Positions 1 to 8,187 of a stretch of DNA of 64,000 nt are shown piece by piece. The stretch is taken from positions 124,001-188,000 of the forward strand of contig JBARXY010000041.1 in assembly GCA_049647585.1 (NCBI GenBank), given 5' to 3'. A program made the translations under genes and the position numbers. The notes below the pieces were generated by a model. The model saw nothing but the letters and a program-made list of their open reading frames with translations, made no database searches and had not been told where the DNA came from. Origin of the DNA: JAGQSZ01 sp049647585. Its GTDB lineage: Bacteria > Actinomycetota > Acidimicrobiia > Acidimicrobiales > Microtrichaceae. The number at the start of each line of letters is the position of its first letter. The first letter of the stretch is position 1.

Positions 1-126
1 TCGGGCGGTGTGGACGCTGCGACGGCCGGAGCGGTGGTGCTCGTGTTCAGACTCCTCACCTTCTGGCTTCCGACAATCCCGGGGTGGGTGTGTCTCCAGA
101 GAGCCCAACGAACCGGGCTCGTCTGA
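1..126 (+). CDS. C-terminal end of a UPF0104/lysylphosphatidylglycerol-synthase-type membrane protein (partial)
   Basis: The frame is open from the first base to a TGA at 124-126 and gives 41 residues. They contain a hydrophobic helix (AVVLVFRLLTFWLP) followed by PGWV and a basic tail. The pattern 'YRLLTFWLP..PGW' at the end of the last helix is typical of the UPF0104 / LPG-synthase-transmembrane family, which are multi-helix inner-membrane proteins. The gene starts outside the window, so start, length and catalytic part cannot be judged. The assignment rests on a short tail only. Confidence 0.55.
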   Translation, partial: SGGVDAATAGAVVLVFRLLTFWLPTIPGWVCLQRAQRTGLV

Positions 127-152
127 GTCACGCCCGGAGCACGTCCGACCGC

Positions 153-206
153 TTCAGCGGCTCGTGCTCCTTCAGCGGCTCGAGCTCATTCAGCGGCTTC
201 GGGCTA
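153..206. repeat. Three 18-bp tandem units
   Basis: Three imperfect copies of an 18-bp unit beginning TTCAGCGGCT start at 153, 171 and 189. They fill the space between the stop of the first gene and the end of the convergent oxidoreductase gene. No function is evident. Confidence 0.6.
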
Positions 207-860
207 CCTCAGGGCTGCCACGGCTTCGTCGATCGGCGTCTCACCCTGGTTGAAGGCAAGAAACTTCCCGACGGTCGACGGCGTGGCGAGCACGGCCGCG
301 ATCACCCGCGCCACGTCCTCGCGGGCAACTTGGCCGGACTCCAAGTCACCCTCGACGTCTACATCGATCCTGCCCGTGCCGGGATCCAAGGTCAGACCGC
401 TCGGACCGACGATCGTCCAATCCAAATCGGAATCCATCAGATAGGAGTCCGCCGCGGCCTTGGCCTCGGCATAGGCGAAGAAGCTGTTGTCGGCCGGGAC
501 GCCGTGGTTGGGGCCGGCACCGAAGTACGACACCATGACGTAACGCTTCACGCCTGACTTACTCGCCGCTTCCATCGAACGAATCGCGGCATCGCGGTCG
601 ACGGCGTAGGTCCGCTTGGCGTCGCCGCCACCCGCGCCTGCTGACCAGACGACGGCATCATGACCAGTCAGTAACTGTGCCAGCTCATCGACGCTGAGTG
701 CCTCGACGTCTGCCGTGACCGGCTCTGCACCCGTCGCTCGGACGTCCCCCGCATGGTCCGGGTTCCGGATGAGGGCCGTGACCTGATGACCCTGGTCGGC
801 CAGGATCCGCTCCAGCAACAGAGCGACCTTGCCATGTCCACCGATTAGACAAACGCGCAT
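204..860 (-). CDS. NAD(P)-binding atypical short-chain dehydrogenase (NmrA/YwnB-like)
   Basis: This is a 218-residue Rossmann-fold protein. The N terminus MRVCLIGGHGKVA carries the GxxGxxA dinucleotide-binding motif of atypical SDRs (NmrA, SDR_a5 group). The middle has the usual VKRYVMVSYFGA strand and a YAEAKAAAD helix, where a Y-x-x-x-K is expected. Members bind NAD(P)H and act as reductases, isomerases or redox sensors; the substrate cannot be predicted. The start is supported by GGAGGAG six bases before the ATG. A small membrane protein gene lies upstream on the same strand, 22 bp away, so the two may be co-transcribed. Confidence 0.85.
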   Translation of the reverse strand: MRVCLIGGHGKVALLLERILADQGHQVTALIRNPDHAGDVRATGAEPVTADVEALSVDELAQLLTGHDAVVWSAGAGGGDAKRTYAVDRDAAIRSMEAASKSGVKRYVMVSYFGAGPNHGVPADNSFFAYAEAKAAADSYLMDSDLDWTIVGPSGLTLDPGTGRIDVDVEGDLESGQVAREDVARVIAAVLATPSTVGKFLAFNQGETPIDEAVAALR

Positions 861-882
861 TTCGACTCCTCCGTGGTGTTAG

Positions 883-1107
883 TCAGACTTGTTTTCGGCG
901 TGCGAATGCGAAGTAGGCGAGCGGGCCGAATGGCTGGACCGCACTGGCCATGAACCAGAGCCACTTCGGTCCCCGCAACGAGGCTCGTTCCCTTTGGCGC
1001 AGGTCCCTTACGGCCGCGCCCGTCACGACCGCTTCGGCCAGTCCGCCAGCGATCACAGCTACCTTTGCGCCGGTCGAAAGTTCCGCCCAAGTTCGTTTCT
1101 TACTCAT
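883..1107 (-). CDS. Small membrane protein, PLDc_N-like
   Basis: This encodes 74 residues with two hydrophobic stretches (about 14-31 and 47-68). The tail pattern 'PKWLWFMASAVQPFGPLAYF' resembles the short phospholipase-D N-terminal (PLDc_N) membrane domain that often occurs alone in actinobacteria. The protein is probably membrane-inserted and no enzymatic residues are visible. It lies just upstream of the NmrA-like gene on the same strand and may be transcribed with it. The family call is by pattern only. Confidence 0.6.
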   Translation of the reverse strand: MSKKRTWAELSTGAKVAVIAGGLAEAVVTGAAVRDLRQRERASLRGPKWLWFMASAVQPFGPLAYFAFARRKQV

Positions 1108-1192
1108 TCCCGAAGCCTAACTTTCCGTCGATGGTTTGAAGGACCGGTCCACGTGAATAACGCCCTACGTCATCGGGCGCCAGACTGGTCCC

Positions 1193-2065
1193 ATGACCTA
1201 CACACTCGGTGGAACTGGGATCTGGAGCGGAGCACTGCGGTACGGGGACCCTACTGGGGCTTCGGAGGCAGCAGCCGAGATGGAGGAGTTGGGCTATTCG
1301 GCGGTCTGGATACCCGACGTCGGCGGCGACGTGTTCTCACCGCTGCAGAATCTGCTCGAAGCCACCAGGTCCATGACGGTCGCCACCGGGATCCTGAACC
1401 TCTGGATGCACAGCGCCAATGACACTGCCACCAAGTACAACGAGTTCGTCGAGCGATTCGGGACGCGCCTACTGGTTGGCATCGGTATCAGCCACGCTCC
1501 CCTCATCGATGCGACCGGCGTTGGCAACTACACCCGTCCGCTGGCCCGTACCCGGGAGTTCCTCGACGACCTCGACGCGCAGAGCCCGTCGGTTCCGGCG
1601 GATCAACGGGTTCTCGCCGCACTCGGACCGAAGATGTTGGAGCTATCGCGAAGCCGCGCCGGAGGTGCGCACACCTACCTGGTCACACCCGAGCACACCG
1701 CGATCGCTCGTGAAGCGATCGGCTCGGAACGCCTCCTCGCTCCCGAACAGGCCGTTGTGCTCGAAACGAATCCTGACCGGGCCCGTTCCCTGGCTCGTGC
1801 ACACATGAGCGGCTACATCGGTCTGCCCAACTATTCCAACAACTGGCTACGTCTGGGATTTGAAGAGGCCGACCTGCTCGACGGCGGTAGCGACCGACTT
1901 GTCGATGCGATCGTCGCCTGGGGTGATGAGGACGCGATCCGCTCCCGGGTCCAACAGCATCGCGACGCAGGTGCAGATCACGTCTGTGTCCAGATACTCG
2001 AGGACGACATGCTCGCGTTCCAGCTGGACCAGTGCCGTCGGCTCGCCCCTGCGCTAATCGGCTGA
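1193..2065 (+). CDS. LLM-class F420-dependent oxidoreductase
   Basis: This encodes 290 residues with the luciferase-like TIM-barrel layout: 'AAEMEELGYSAVWIPDVGGDVFS' near residues 24-47, then a 'MTVATGILNLWMH' strand, 'RLLVGIGISHAP', and the C-terminal 'LRLGFEEADLLDGGSDRLVDAIVAWGD' segment with 'AGADHVCVQIL'. This arrangement is typical of the TIGR03620-type F420 oxidoreductases of mycobacteria and relatives, which reduce or oxidise unknown substrates with coenzyme F420. The ATG is not preceded by a Shine-Dalgarno sequence, so the message could be leaderless. A strong inverted repeat follows the stop by 56 bp. Confidence 0.85.
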   Translation: MTYTLGGTGIWSGALRYGDPTGASEAAAEMEELGYSAVWIPDVGGDVFSPLQNLLEATRSMTVATGILNLWMHSANDTATKYNEFVERFGTRLLVGIGISHAPLIDATGVGNYTRPLARTREFLDDLDAQSPSVPADQRVLAALGPKMLELSRSRAGGAHTYLVTPEHTAIAREAIGSERLLAPEQAVVLETNPDRARSLARAHMSGYIGLPNYSNNWLRLGFEEADLLDGGSDRLVDAIVAWGDEDAIRSRVQQHRDAGADHVCVQILEDDMLAFQLDQCRRLAPALIG

Positions 2066-2120
2066 GACGAGTTGCCTACCAATTCGTGCTCGCGTCTTCA
2101 CACCCCGTTCACACACCCCC

Positions 2121-2170
2121 GTTTTGTTCTGCGAAGTGGTCGCCCAGGCAACCACTTCGCAGAACAGAAC
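2121..2170 (+). terminator. 20-bp stem inverted repeat (probable transcription terminator or structured RNA)
   Basis: The two arms, 2121-2140 and 2151-2170, are complementary over 20 positions with a single G-U pair as RNA and a 10-base loop between them. The stem lies between the LLM gene and the VOC gene, both on the plus strand. No long U-run follows, as is common for actinobacterial terminators. Confidence 0.6.
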
Positions 2171-2249
2171 GTGCGGGATCGCGGCTCACTGACCGGGGGA
2201 GGTCCATAAGCTGCGTAGCGCAAGCAGTTCCGATTCGAGGAGGCCCCAA

Positions 2250-2606
2250 GTGGCGGATTACGACGTGCGGATGATTGTCCTGTCAACCGACGATCTGGAG
2301 GAGTCGATCAAGTTCTATACCGAGACCTTGGGCATGCCGCTCAAGTTCCGCGACGGTGCCCATTTCGCAGCAATCGACGGCGGGTCGGTGACGCTGGCCC
2401 TTGCCACTGCCATTGATCATCCGAATCCGGGCAAGGTGGTCGTTGGGATCAAGACCGAGGACGTCGACGGTGCGGCCGAGGCCATTGAGGCCAGCGGCGG
2501 CGGAATCGTCAAAGGCCCGTACAACGATGCGCACGAGCGGCGAGTCGTTGTCTATGACAACAAGGGCAACCCGCTCGTCTTCTACAGCCCTCTACCCCAG
2601 GCGTAG
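2250..2606 (+). CDS. VOC-family glyoxalase/dioxygenase-like protein
   Basis: This encodes 118 residues with a single beta-alpha-beta-beta-beta pair: 'MIVLSTDDLEESIKFYTETLGMPLKFRDGAHFAAIDGG' and a second half ending in 'VVVYDNKGNPLVFYSP'. These are the usual landmarks of VOC metalloenzyme-fold proteins. The acidic metal ligand at the end of the second module is not obvious (NPLVF instead of the usual xxxE), so catalytic activity is uncertain. The GTG start has GAGGAGG eight bases upstream. The gene stands between the hairpin and the VapBC module. Confidence 0.8.
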   Translation: MADYDVRMIVLSTDDLEESIKFYTETLGMPLKFRDGAHFAAIDGGSVTLALATAIDHPNPGKVVVGIKTEDVDGAAEAIEASGGGIVKGPYNDAHERRVVVYDNKGNPLVFYSPLPQA

Positions 2607-2680
2607 CGGCTCAAGCCTCCGCCACAGGCCTGCAGGTTGCCCAGCCGTCGCTGTACCATCGCCATGGTATTCTCAATGGC

Positions 2681-2914
2681 ATGCGTACTACCATTGACAA
2701 GGCTGGGCGATTGGTAGTTCCCAAGTCGCTCAGGGATCGGCTGGGAATTCGGGCCGGGGAAGTGGAGATCACGGTCGACGGTGCCGCACTGCGCATCGAG
2801 GCGGTGACTGACGACTCGGTTGAGGAGTTGGGGGATTGGCTCGTCATCCCATCGACGGGTGAGCCTGTCACTGTCGAGCAGATCCAGGACCTTCGTGATG
2901 CCGACCAGAGCTAG
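2681..2914 (+). CDS. vapB: AbrB/SpoVT-type antitoxin VapB
   Basis: This encodes 77 residues. The N terminus 'MRTTIDKAGRLVVPKSLRDRLGI' is the swapped-hairpin AbrB DNA-binding fold found in MazE/VapB antitoxins, and the C-terminal tail (EELGDWLVIPSTGEPVT) would bind the toxin. The gene overlaps the following PIN-domain gene by 17 bases, the normal antitoxin-toxin order. The pair probably represses its own promoter; a CCATGGTATTCTCAATGG palindrome-like segment just before the start is a possible operator. Confidence 0.9.
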   Translation: MRTTIDKAGRLVVPKSLRDRLGIRAGEVEITVDGAALRIEAVTDDSVEELGDWLVIPSTGEPVTVEQIQDLRDADQS

Positions 2915-3326
2915 CTCGACAGTCATCCTCCTTGACACGAGCGCCGCAGTAGCGCTGGTGGTGGCGGACCACGAACACCATGACATCACCGCCAATGCTC
3001 TCCGCAACAAACGACTGGGCCTGTCAGGCCACGCTGCGTTCGAGACATTCTCGGTGCTGACCCGACTCCCCGCCCCTGCTCGTCGACCGCCGGAGGTCAT
3101 TGCGAAGCTGCTCGAAACCAACTTTCCTGAATCAAGGTTTCTGTCATCCAGAGCTACCCAGGCCCTGATGAAGGAACTCAAGAATGGTGAGATCGCTGGA
3201 GGGGCTGTCTACGACGCCCTGGTGGGCGCCGCGGCCCGAGAGCACGGCCTTGTTCTTGTGACCCACGACCGCCGAGCTCTCGACATCTACAGGTCAATTG
3301 GAGTTGAGGTGGAAACCCTCGGATGA
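2898..3326 (+). CDS. vapC: PIN-domain ribonuclease toxin VapC
   Basis: This encodes 142 residues from the ATG at 2898. The PIN-domain acidic positions are visible: D in VILLDTSAAV, E in the AAFETFSVLTRLP helix, D in GGAVYDALVGAAA and D in LVTHDRRAL. Toxins of this type cleave tRNA or rRNA with Mg2+ when not bound by VapB. The start inside the antitoxin gene is preferred because the longer upstream frame reads through VapB sequence without similarity. The neighbour at 3340 is convergent, so the pair forms a closed two-gene unit. Confidence 0.9.
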   Translation: MPTRASSTVILLDTSAAVALVVADHEHHDITANALRNKRLGLSGHAAFETFSVLTRLPAPARRPPEVIAKLLETNFPESRFLSSRATQALMKELKNGEIAGGAVYDALVGAAAREHGLVLVTHDRRALDIYRSIGVEVETLG

Positions 3327-3339
3327 CCTGATCCGGGTC

Positions 3340-4569
3340 TCAGATCCGACCGGTCGACGTGGACTGCTGCGAGACGGTCACCGGGGCCGCCTCCCTTGCT
3401 TCGCGGAGCTTGGCCACTCCCGCTTCGCGTGCGGCACGGTCGACGGGTGGGAGCGTGAAGGAGGAATAGAGGACTCGACGCTCGGTGGTGACCGGCGGTT
3501 GGGCCATATGAGTTGTGCAGCTCAGGTGAATCGTCACGTCACCGGTTGCAGTGGGGAGATCGACTATCGGCAGGTCCTGCCCCTTGCGAACGAAGGCGGG
3601 CCAGATGTGCACACGGTTCGAACCAGCGACGACCCGCAACTGCCCCGAGTCCTTGTCTGCGCCGGTAACCGAAATGCCGACTGTCAGATTGGAACAGTCA
3701 TAGCTGTGTCGACCGTTCGCACAGTCCTTGTGCCACGGCACATCGGAGATCCCCTCGACCACACCGAGCGGTTTGACCAGGGCTTCGATCCGGTTCGGTC
3801 CGAAGCTGCCGAGTTCGTGGCCCGCTCCGCCCAGGTCGGCCAGCGCTAGAAATCTTTCATCGGCGAGCAGGTCCCGGAGGGCGTCGGAGTGCTTGTCGAA
3901 GCCCTGCATACGGACCAGACGATCGACGCCATCATCGGTGCGTGCCCACCACGACCGGCCGTCGCCTTGGGTGTAGGTCGGGGCGGCGATGTCCATGTCC
4001 TGCGAAATGGTCGCCATCTGAGCGGGGCTGAACACCCCCTTGATATGGACGAATCCCGCCTGGGCGAGGAACCGTGCCATGTCGGATGGGTTGTCGTCCC
4101 GGCTGAACGATCGGGATAGGTCAAGCGCCGATCCGTCATCGGCGGTGAAGGTCGGCAAGCTGACGGCGCCGGGGACATACGGGGTCATGCCGTCCAGAGC
4201 AGCGCGGATGAGCACCCACCAATCGAGCAGCTGTTCCAGCCGGGCGTCGGTGTCGAGCGCACCGCTGATGAACCACGCCATCGGCGTGACCAGATCCGCG
4301 ACGAGGTCGCTCAATGCCTCGGCGGTCAACCGCAGATGTGATCCACCATGGTCCCCTCGTCGGACCGTGATGTGGCCGTCGCGTGTCGACAGGGTCCAAG
4401 CGTCGTCACCGATCTGAACGACCAGCAGCGCGGGGTCCATCCAACGGACTCCCCCGGCAAGCGAGTCGGTCTGGGCTTCAAAAAGATCCGGCAAGGACGA
4501 GTCGAAGAACTCGGCCGGTTCGATCCGCTGCTCGAACCCGTCGACCCGAGTGCGCACATCAACGCTCAT
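3340..4569 (-). CDS. Phytanoyl-CoA-dioxygenase-family protein with N-terminal SCP2-like region
   Basis: This encodes 409 residues from the second ATG (an alternative start lies at 4617). The C-terminal half has the Fe(II)/2-oxoglutarate dioxygenase facial triad of the PhyH family: HxD in 'VPWHKDCANG', a distal His in 'HLSCTTHMAQPP' and the 2OG-binding Arg in 'TTERRVLYSSF'. The first 130 residues ('LAGGVRWMDPALLVVQIGDDAWTLS...') look like a sterol-carrier/SCP2-type lipid-binding domain, so the enzyme may act on a bound lipid-like substrate. It is divergent from the first ubiquitin-like gene (143 bp apart) and convergent with VapC. The substrate is unknown. Confidence 0.8.
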   Translation of the reverse strand: MSVDVRTRVDGFEQRIEPAEFFDSSLPDLFEAQTDSLAGGVRWMDPALLVVQIGDDAWTLSTRDGHITVRRGDHGGSHLRLTAEALSDLVADLVTPMAWFISGALDTDARLEQLLDWWVLIRAALDGMTPYVPGAVSLPTFTADDGSALDLSRSFSRDDNPSDMARFLAQAGFVHIKGVFSPAQMATISQDMDIAAPTYTQGDGRSWWARTDDGVDRLVRMQGFDKHSDALRDLLADERFLALADLGGAGHELGSFGPNRIEALVKPLGVVEGISDVPWHKDCANGRHSYDCSNLTVGISVTGADKDSGQLRVVAGSNRVHIWPAFVRKGQDLPIVDLPTATGDVTIHLSCTTHMAQPPVTTERRVLYSSFTLPPVDRAAREAGVAKLREAREAAPVTVSQQSTSTGRI

Positions 4570-4657
4570 TGGAGGAGTCTCAATCGTTCCGGGGTTCGGT
4601 GCAACCGTCGGCGCCATGCAGCGTCGGCGTCAACCGGCTCATCCGACCGCGCCTGAT

Positions 4658-4711
4658 GTCCGTTGGAGGATTGAACGCTTTGCGCGGTGGTCGAAGTGCC
4701 GATACGAGGAC
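4658..4711 (+). promoter_or_regulatory. Conserved 54-bp segment upstream of ubiquitin-like gene 1 (putative leaderless promoter)
   Basis: The 54 bases directly before the ATG match the 54 bases before the second ubiquitin-like gene without gaps at about 43 positions. Conserved blocks are GGAGGATTGA, CTTT.CGCGG and GCCGATACG.GGAC. No Shine-Dalgarno sequence stands at a usable distance. GATACG lies where a -10 element would place the transcript start on the A of the ATG. The promoter reading is inference. Confidence 0.5.
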
Positions 4712-5479
4712 ATGCAAATTTTCGTCAAGACCCTCACGGGCAAGACCATCACCTTGGACGTGGAGTCCAGCGACAGCATCGAGAACGTCAAGCAAAAGAT
4801 CGAGGACAAGGAAGGCATTCCTCCCGATCAGCAGAGACTCATCTTCGCTGGCAAGCAGCTGGAGGACGGCCGCACGCTTGCTGACTACAACATCCAGAAG
4901 GAGTCGACGCTCCATCTGGTGTTGAAGACTTCCGAGCCGACCACAACGACGACGACGACCAGCACCACCACGACCACCCCGGTAGCCACTGGCACTCCTA
5001 CAGCCCCGGGCGCTCCGCCAACCGCGGCTTCGGATGCTGGTCACGTCGCAGTTCAGCTGTCAGGATCCGCTACGCCTGCGGGATCGACCTTCATCGTCAC
5101 CGGTTCGGGCTTCAAGGCGAAGTCAGATGTTCAGCTCTCGTTGCACTCCGACCCGATATCGCTTGGGCGAGCCGAGGTCGGTCCGGACACGCAATTCAGC
5201 TTCGTGGCGAAGATTCCCGAAGCCACGCCTCTGGGTATCCACCATGTAGAGGCAGTAGGGACATCCAGCGCCGGTATGCCCTCGACGTCCTCCATCGAGT
5301 TGGAGGTGACCGCTGCTCTCTCGATCACGACGACGGGTTCCAGGCCTACGCCAGGGTCCGAACTGGCCTTCACGGGACCTGCGGATCCGTTCACGGCGGC
5401 TATCGGGACTCTGATGATCATCGCTGGCGTCGTTGTGAAGCGGCGAGGTGATCGCCGCCTGGCGCGACTTCCGGGGTAG
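4712..5479 (+). CDS. Ubiquitin-domain surface-type protein, copy 1 (ubiquitin - Thr linker - Ig-like domain - LAFTG anchor)
   Basis: This encodes 255 residues from the ATG whose product begins MQIFVKTLTGKTITL. Residues 1-72 match human ubiquitin at 65 of 72 positions counted by eye; differences are E16D, P19S, T22S, A28Q, Q31E, S57A and R72K. Lys 6, 11, 27, 29, 33, 48 and 63 and the I44/L8 patch are kept, but the chain continues TSEP instead of LRLRGG, so it cannot be conjugated by the normal route. A Thr-rich linker (about 77-95), an Ig-like beta domain (about 105-205), LAFTG at 218, a helix at about 227-242 and KRRGDRR follow. No signal peptide precedes the ubiquitin fold. The open frame extends upstream to 4550, but that part is not conserved in copy 2. 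The function is unknown. Confidence 0.92.
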   Translation: MQIFVKTLTGKTITLDVESSDSIENVKQKIEDKEGIPPDQQRLIFAGKQLEDGRTLADYNIQKESTLHLVLKTSEPTTTTTTTSTTTTTPVATGTPTAPGAPPTAASDAGHVAVQLSGSATPAGSTFIVTGSGFKAKSDVQLSLHSDPISLGRAEVGPDTQFSFVAKIPEATPLGIHHVEAVGTSSAGMPSTSSIELEVTAALSITTTGSRPTPGSELAFTGPADPFTAAIGTLMIIAGVVVKRRGDRRLARLPG

Positions 5480-5620
5480 CAGGTCAGTTTGGGGTTCTCC
5501 CATGCCGGGTAGTGGTGCGCATGGCCACCCACCCGACTCTGTACTCCGAGCCACCTCGTGTCGCGGAAGGCAACGCCCTCCCCCTTGAGGCTGCGCGCGG
5601 CAGGCGGGTGACCTGAGTCC

Positions 5621-6157
5621 GTGTCGGGCGAAGGCGGGCAGGAGCGATCACCGGATCCGGGCGAAGACGACCGAGCCGAACTTCCGAGTTCAGCGTTGGA
5701 TGACGAACGTGACCGGGACGAGCTTCGCAACCGCTATCAAATGTTGCTGCAGGAAGCTCGGGTCATTGTCACTGGGACACAGGTTCTCTTGGCATTCCTT
5801 CTGACTGTTCCCTTCACGCAACGATTCGGTGAGCTTGATTCGAGAGAGCGGTCCGCGTTCGGAGTGGCGCTGGTGGCAGCGCTTCTTTCGGTGATCTGCC
5901 TGATGGCTCCGGTGGTATTCCACCGGGTCGGCGATCGACAAGCCCGCTCGTCTCGACTGCGTTTGGGCATCCAAACGGCGACGGCAGGCGTCGGGTTCCT
6001 TGCGATCGCGCTCATTTCTGCGCTGTGGAGCGTAACGAGGTTCGTATTTGGTGCGTCCGTCGCCCTGTCGATCGCCATCGGCGCCATCGCCTCCCTGGTG
6101 GGGCTGTGGGTACTCGTCCCACTGATGTCGGTCCGATCAACTCGGTCGGGTTCGTGA
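5621..6157 (+). CDS. DUF6328-family membrane protein
   Basis: This encodes 178 residues from a GTG start. After a charged N terminus (about 1-38) the segment 'RYQMLLQEARVIVTGTQVLLAFLLTVPFTQRF' is the family hallmark. It is followed by four hydrophobic helices, with 'MAPVVFHR' between helices two and three. Members are actinobacterial inner-membrane proteins of unknown role. The gene lies between the first ubiquitin-like gene and the convergent Ig-like surface protein. It is common next to housekeeping genes elsewhere, so a functional link to the ubiquitin genes should not be assumed. Confidence 0.85.
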   Translation: MSGEGGQERSPDPGEDDRAELPSSALDDERDRDELRNRYQMLLQEARVIVTGTQVLLAFLLTVPFTQRFGELDSRERSAFGVALVAALLSVICLMAPVVFHRVGDRQARSSRLRLGIQTATAGVGFLAIALISALWSVTRFVFGASVALSIAIGAIASLVGLWVLVPLMSVRSTRSGS

Positions 6158-6261
6158 CAAAACGTTCACTCGAGTCTGTCGAGACCTCAAAGTCAGCCGA
6201 GACTGGCGACTGGCGACTGGCGAGACTTCCAGAGGGTCGAGACTTCCGGAGTGTCGAGACG

Positions 6262-8007
6262 TCAGGCGACGGTGGCACCGCGTCGGCGTCGCAGAACGAG
6301 AAGCACGGCACCGGCCACGACAAGTCCGAAACCGGACGAGACGAGCATCCCCGAACTGGAACCAGTCCGAGCAAGCTTCGGTGACACACCGGTGTTTGAC
6401 GAATGCCCGTTACCGCGGCGTCCGGTAGCCCCGCTGGGAACAGCAGGGGATACCAAGTCGGGGAATGCCGCCGCCGAGGCTCCGGCACGATTCGCTGGAA
6501 CCGCCGGAGGAGCAGAAGACGGTGACTTCGGCGCCACGGTCGGTGTCACGGTCGGCGTGAAAATCGGGGTGACAGGCAGCCTGGCTCCAGCGATGACGTC
6601 AACATCGATGGAATGCAGGGGACCGAATATGACACCGGTCAAACCGTTTGTCGACGCAAAATCGGCTCCCCACGGAACCGAGCCGACCACAGCAGACGAC
6701 GCCGCCGCGGCACTACCACCGACGCTGGCAGGGAAGGTCGGTGCAACCGCGTCGAACGTGGCGACACCGTTGCTGTCCAACATTGCGGTGAAACGCCCTA
6801 CGTCGTTGATAAAGGTGACCTCGCCCTGTGGGATACGTGTGCCTGCAACGGCGGTAACAGTCGCAACCATCGTGTAGGTGTCGCCCTCGGCGACCGGGTC
6901 GGAGGGACCCTTGAGATCAAGGGTGACGTCGTTCGTCAGCACCTCATAGGGGGCCAATGTCACGGACATACCGGCGCATATGCCGTCGCTGAAGGTAATG
7001 ACCGGCGTGAACTCACCTTCGCTGGCTGCAGTGAGAGAAATCCAACCCATGCCGCCCACAACTTCGCCCTCCACAGAGGCAGCGTCGCCGTCGGAGACAT
7101 CGACGTCACCCGTGTAAGGCGTATAGCCGCATCTCAGATTTTCAGGGACTATCGAGACGGTGTCCCCCACATAGGTTTCGGCGGAAACGTAGGCACGGGA
7201 AGTCCCCGCATCGACCGTAAGGACATCGGCGCGTGTGATGATCATCTGATTCGAGCCGCCGTCCGGCAGCAAGGGGCCGTCTGTGACTTGGCCGCCGCTG
7301 AAGCTTCCGTAGAACCGGTAGTTGCCAGCGACTGGCGGCACGAAGTTGAACGTATTGATCCCGTCGGCACTCACAGGCTGGGTTGCAAGGTCGAAGGACA
7401 CGAAATCATCGTCGAGGTGATGGAACGTGACGTTCCCCGGGACAGGCCCGCGTGGACCTTCGGCGAAGGTCGTTTCGAGCTGAACGGCGATGGGGTGCCC
7501 CACGTAAAGCGGGACAGGCTCAACGCTCAAGTCCTGATTCACGTCCCACGAATAGACGGGAATGTCGACCTGGCCGAGCGACACCTTGGTGCCGCTGACA
7601 CCACAGGCGCTGTCAAAATTCGGCGTGATCTGCACATCGACTTTGGCTGTGCCAGCGCCCGGGGTGAGCTGGTTGGGCACGAAGTCCCAGGCGACGGCAG
7701 CGTCGGGACCCCAGGGACTCCCGGTGCCGTAGACGATGGAGTCAAGAGAGTTCCAGAACGAAACTTCGTAGTCGGCCGAGATGGGCACACCCTCACACGA
7801 CGGGCTGACCACGATCGTCGCAGCCTGACCAACGCGCAATGCTGTCGTCGCATCGTCGGCGTCCACAGCGTGAACGTCAAGGGAGAACGCAGGGGACCCG
7901 GGATCGGCTCCAGAGATCGGGGAGTAAACCACGAAAGATGCCAGAACCGCGACGACTACGAGAGAGCCGCCACCCACTCTCTTCAAGACTCCAAACAGTT
8001 TCGACAC
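6262..8007 (-). CDS. Large Ig-like-repeat surface protein with LARTG anchor
   Basis: This encodes 581 residues from a GTG preceded by AGGAGAGG; the frame extends to 8136, but a signal peptide starts only here. Residues about 5-32 (KLFGVLKRVGGGSLVVVAVLASFVVYSPISGA) form a classical Sec signal, quoted here in two overlapping parts: a basic start and a hydrophobic core ending in a SGA-type cleavage site. Several beta-rich Ig-like modules follow, the last with 'DPVAEGDTYTMVATVTA' as in bacterial Ig-like (Big_3/Big_5) repeats. The C terminus is a Pro/Ala/Ser-rich wall spacer, then LARTG at residue 545, a helix and RRRR. This is the standard layout of a protein displayed by a class E sortase. It is divergent from the second ubiquitin-like gene. 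Confidence 0.8.
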   Translation of the reverse strand: MSKLFGVLKRVGGGSLVVVAVLASFVVYSPISGADPGSPAFSLDVHAVDADDATTALRVGQAATIVVSPSCEGVPISADYEVSFWNSLDSIVYGTGSPWGPDAAVAWDFVPNQLTPGAGTAKVDVQITPNFDSACGVSGTKVSLGQVDIPVYSWDVNQDLSVEPVPLYVGHPIAVQLETTFAEGPRGPVPGNVTFHHLDDDFVSFDLATQPVSADGINTFNFVPPVAGNYRFYGSFSGGQVTDGPLLPDGGSNQMIITRADVLTVDAGTSRAYVSAETYVGDTVSIVPENLRCGYTPYTGDVDVSDGDAASVEGEVVGGMGWISLTAASEGEFTPVITFSDGICAGMSVTLAPYEVLTNDVTLDLKGPSDPVAEGDTYTMVATVTAVAGTRIPQGEVTFINDVGRFTAMLDSNGVATFDAVAPTFPASVGGSAAAASSAVVGSVPWGADFASTNGLTGVIFGPLHSIDVDVIAGARLPVTPIFTPTVTPTVAPKSPSSAPPAVPANRAGASAAAFPDLVSPAVPSGATGRRGNGHSSNTGVSPKLARTGSSSGMLVSSGFGLVVAGAVLLVLRRRRGATVA

Positions 8008-8187
8008 TAGGACCTCTCCTCTTGGGAAAACCTGATCGGACGGATGTCCGACGGTCACCCTCGGTGCGACACCGCTCACCTCAACGTGACAGAGGACTCG
8101 AAACTCGGCGCAGACGGTGGGACTACCGCCTTTCACCGATCGGCATGTCGGGACTCAACTTGAGGGAGGGGTTTGCGGTGCGGTGGC

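Noticed and set aside
4550..4711. Upstream extension of ubiquitin-like gene 1 as a signal peptide (MRTSTLIGGVSIVPGFGA)
   Set aside because: It overlaps the 5' end of the divergent dioxygenase gene and is not shared by the second ubiquitin-like gene; the conserved part begins only 14 codons before the ATG.
6613..8010. 465-residue open frame on the plus strand
   Set aside because: It is fully antisense to the Ig-like LARTG protein, which has a signal peptide, domains and an anchor; the plus frame has low-complexity, non-protein-like composition.
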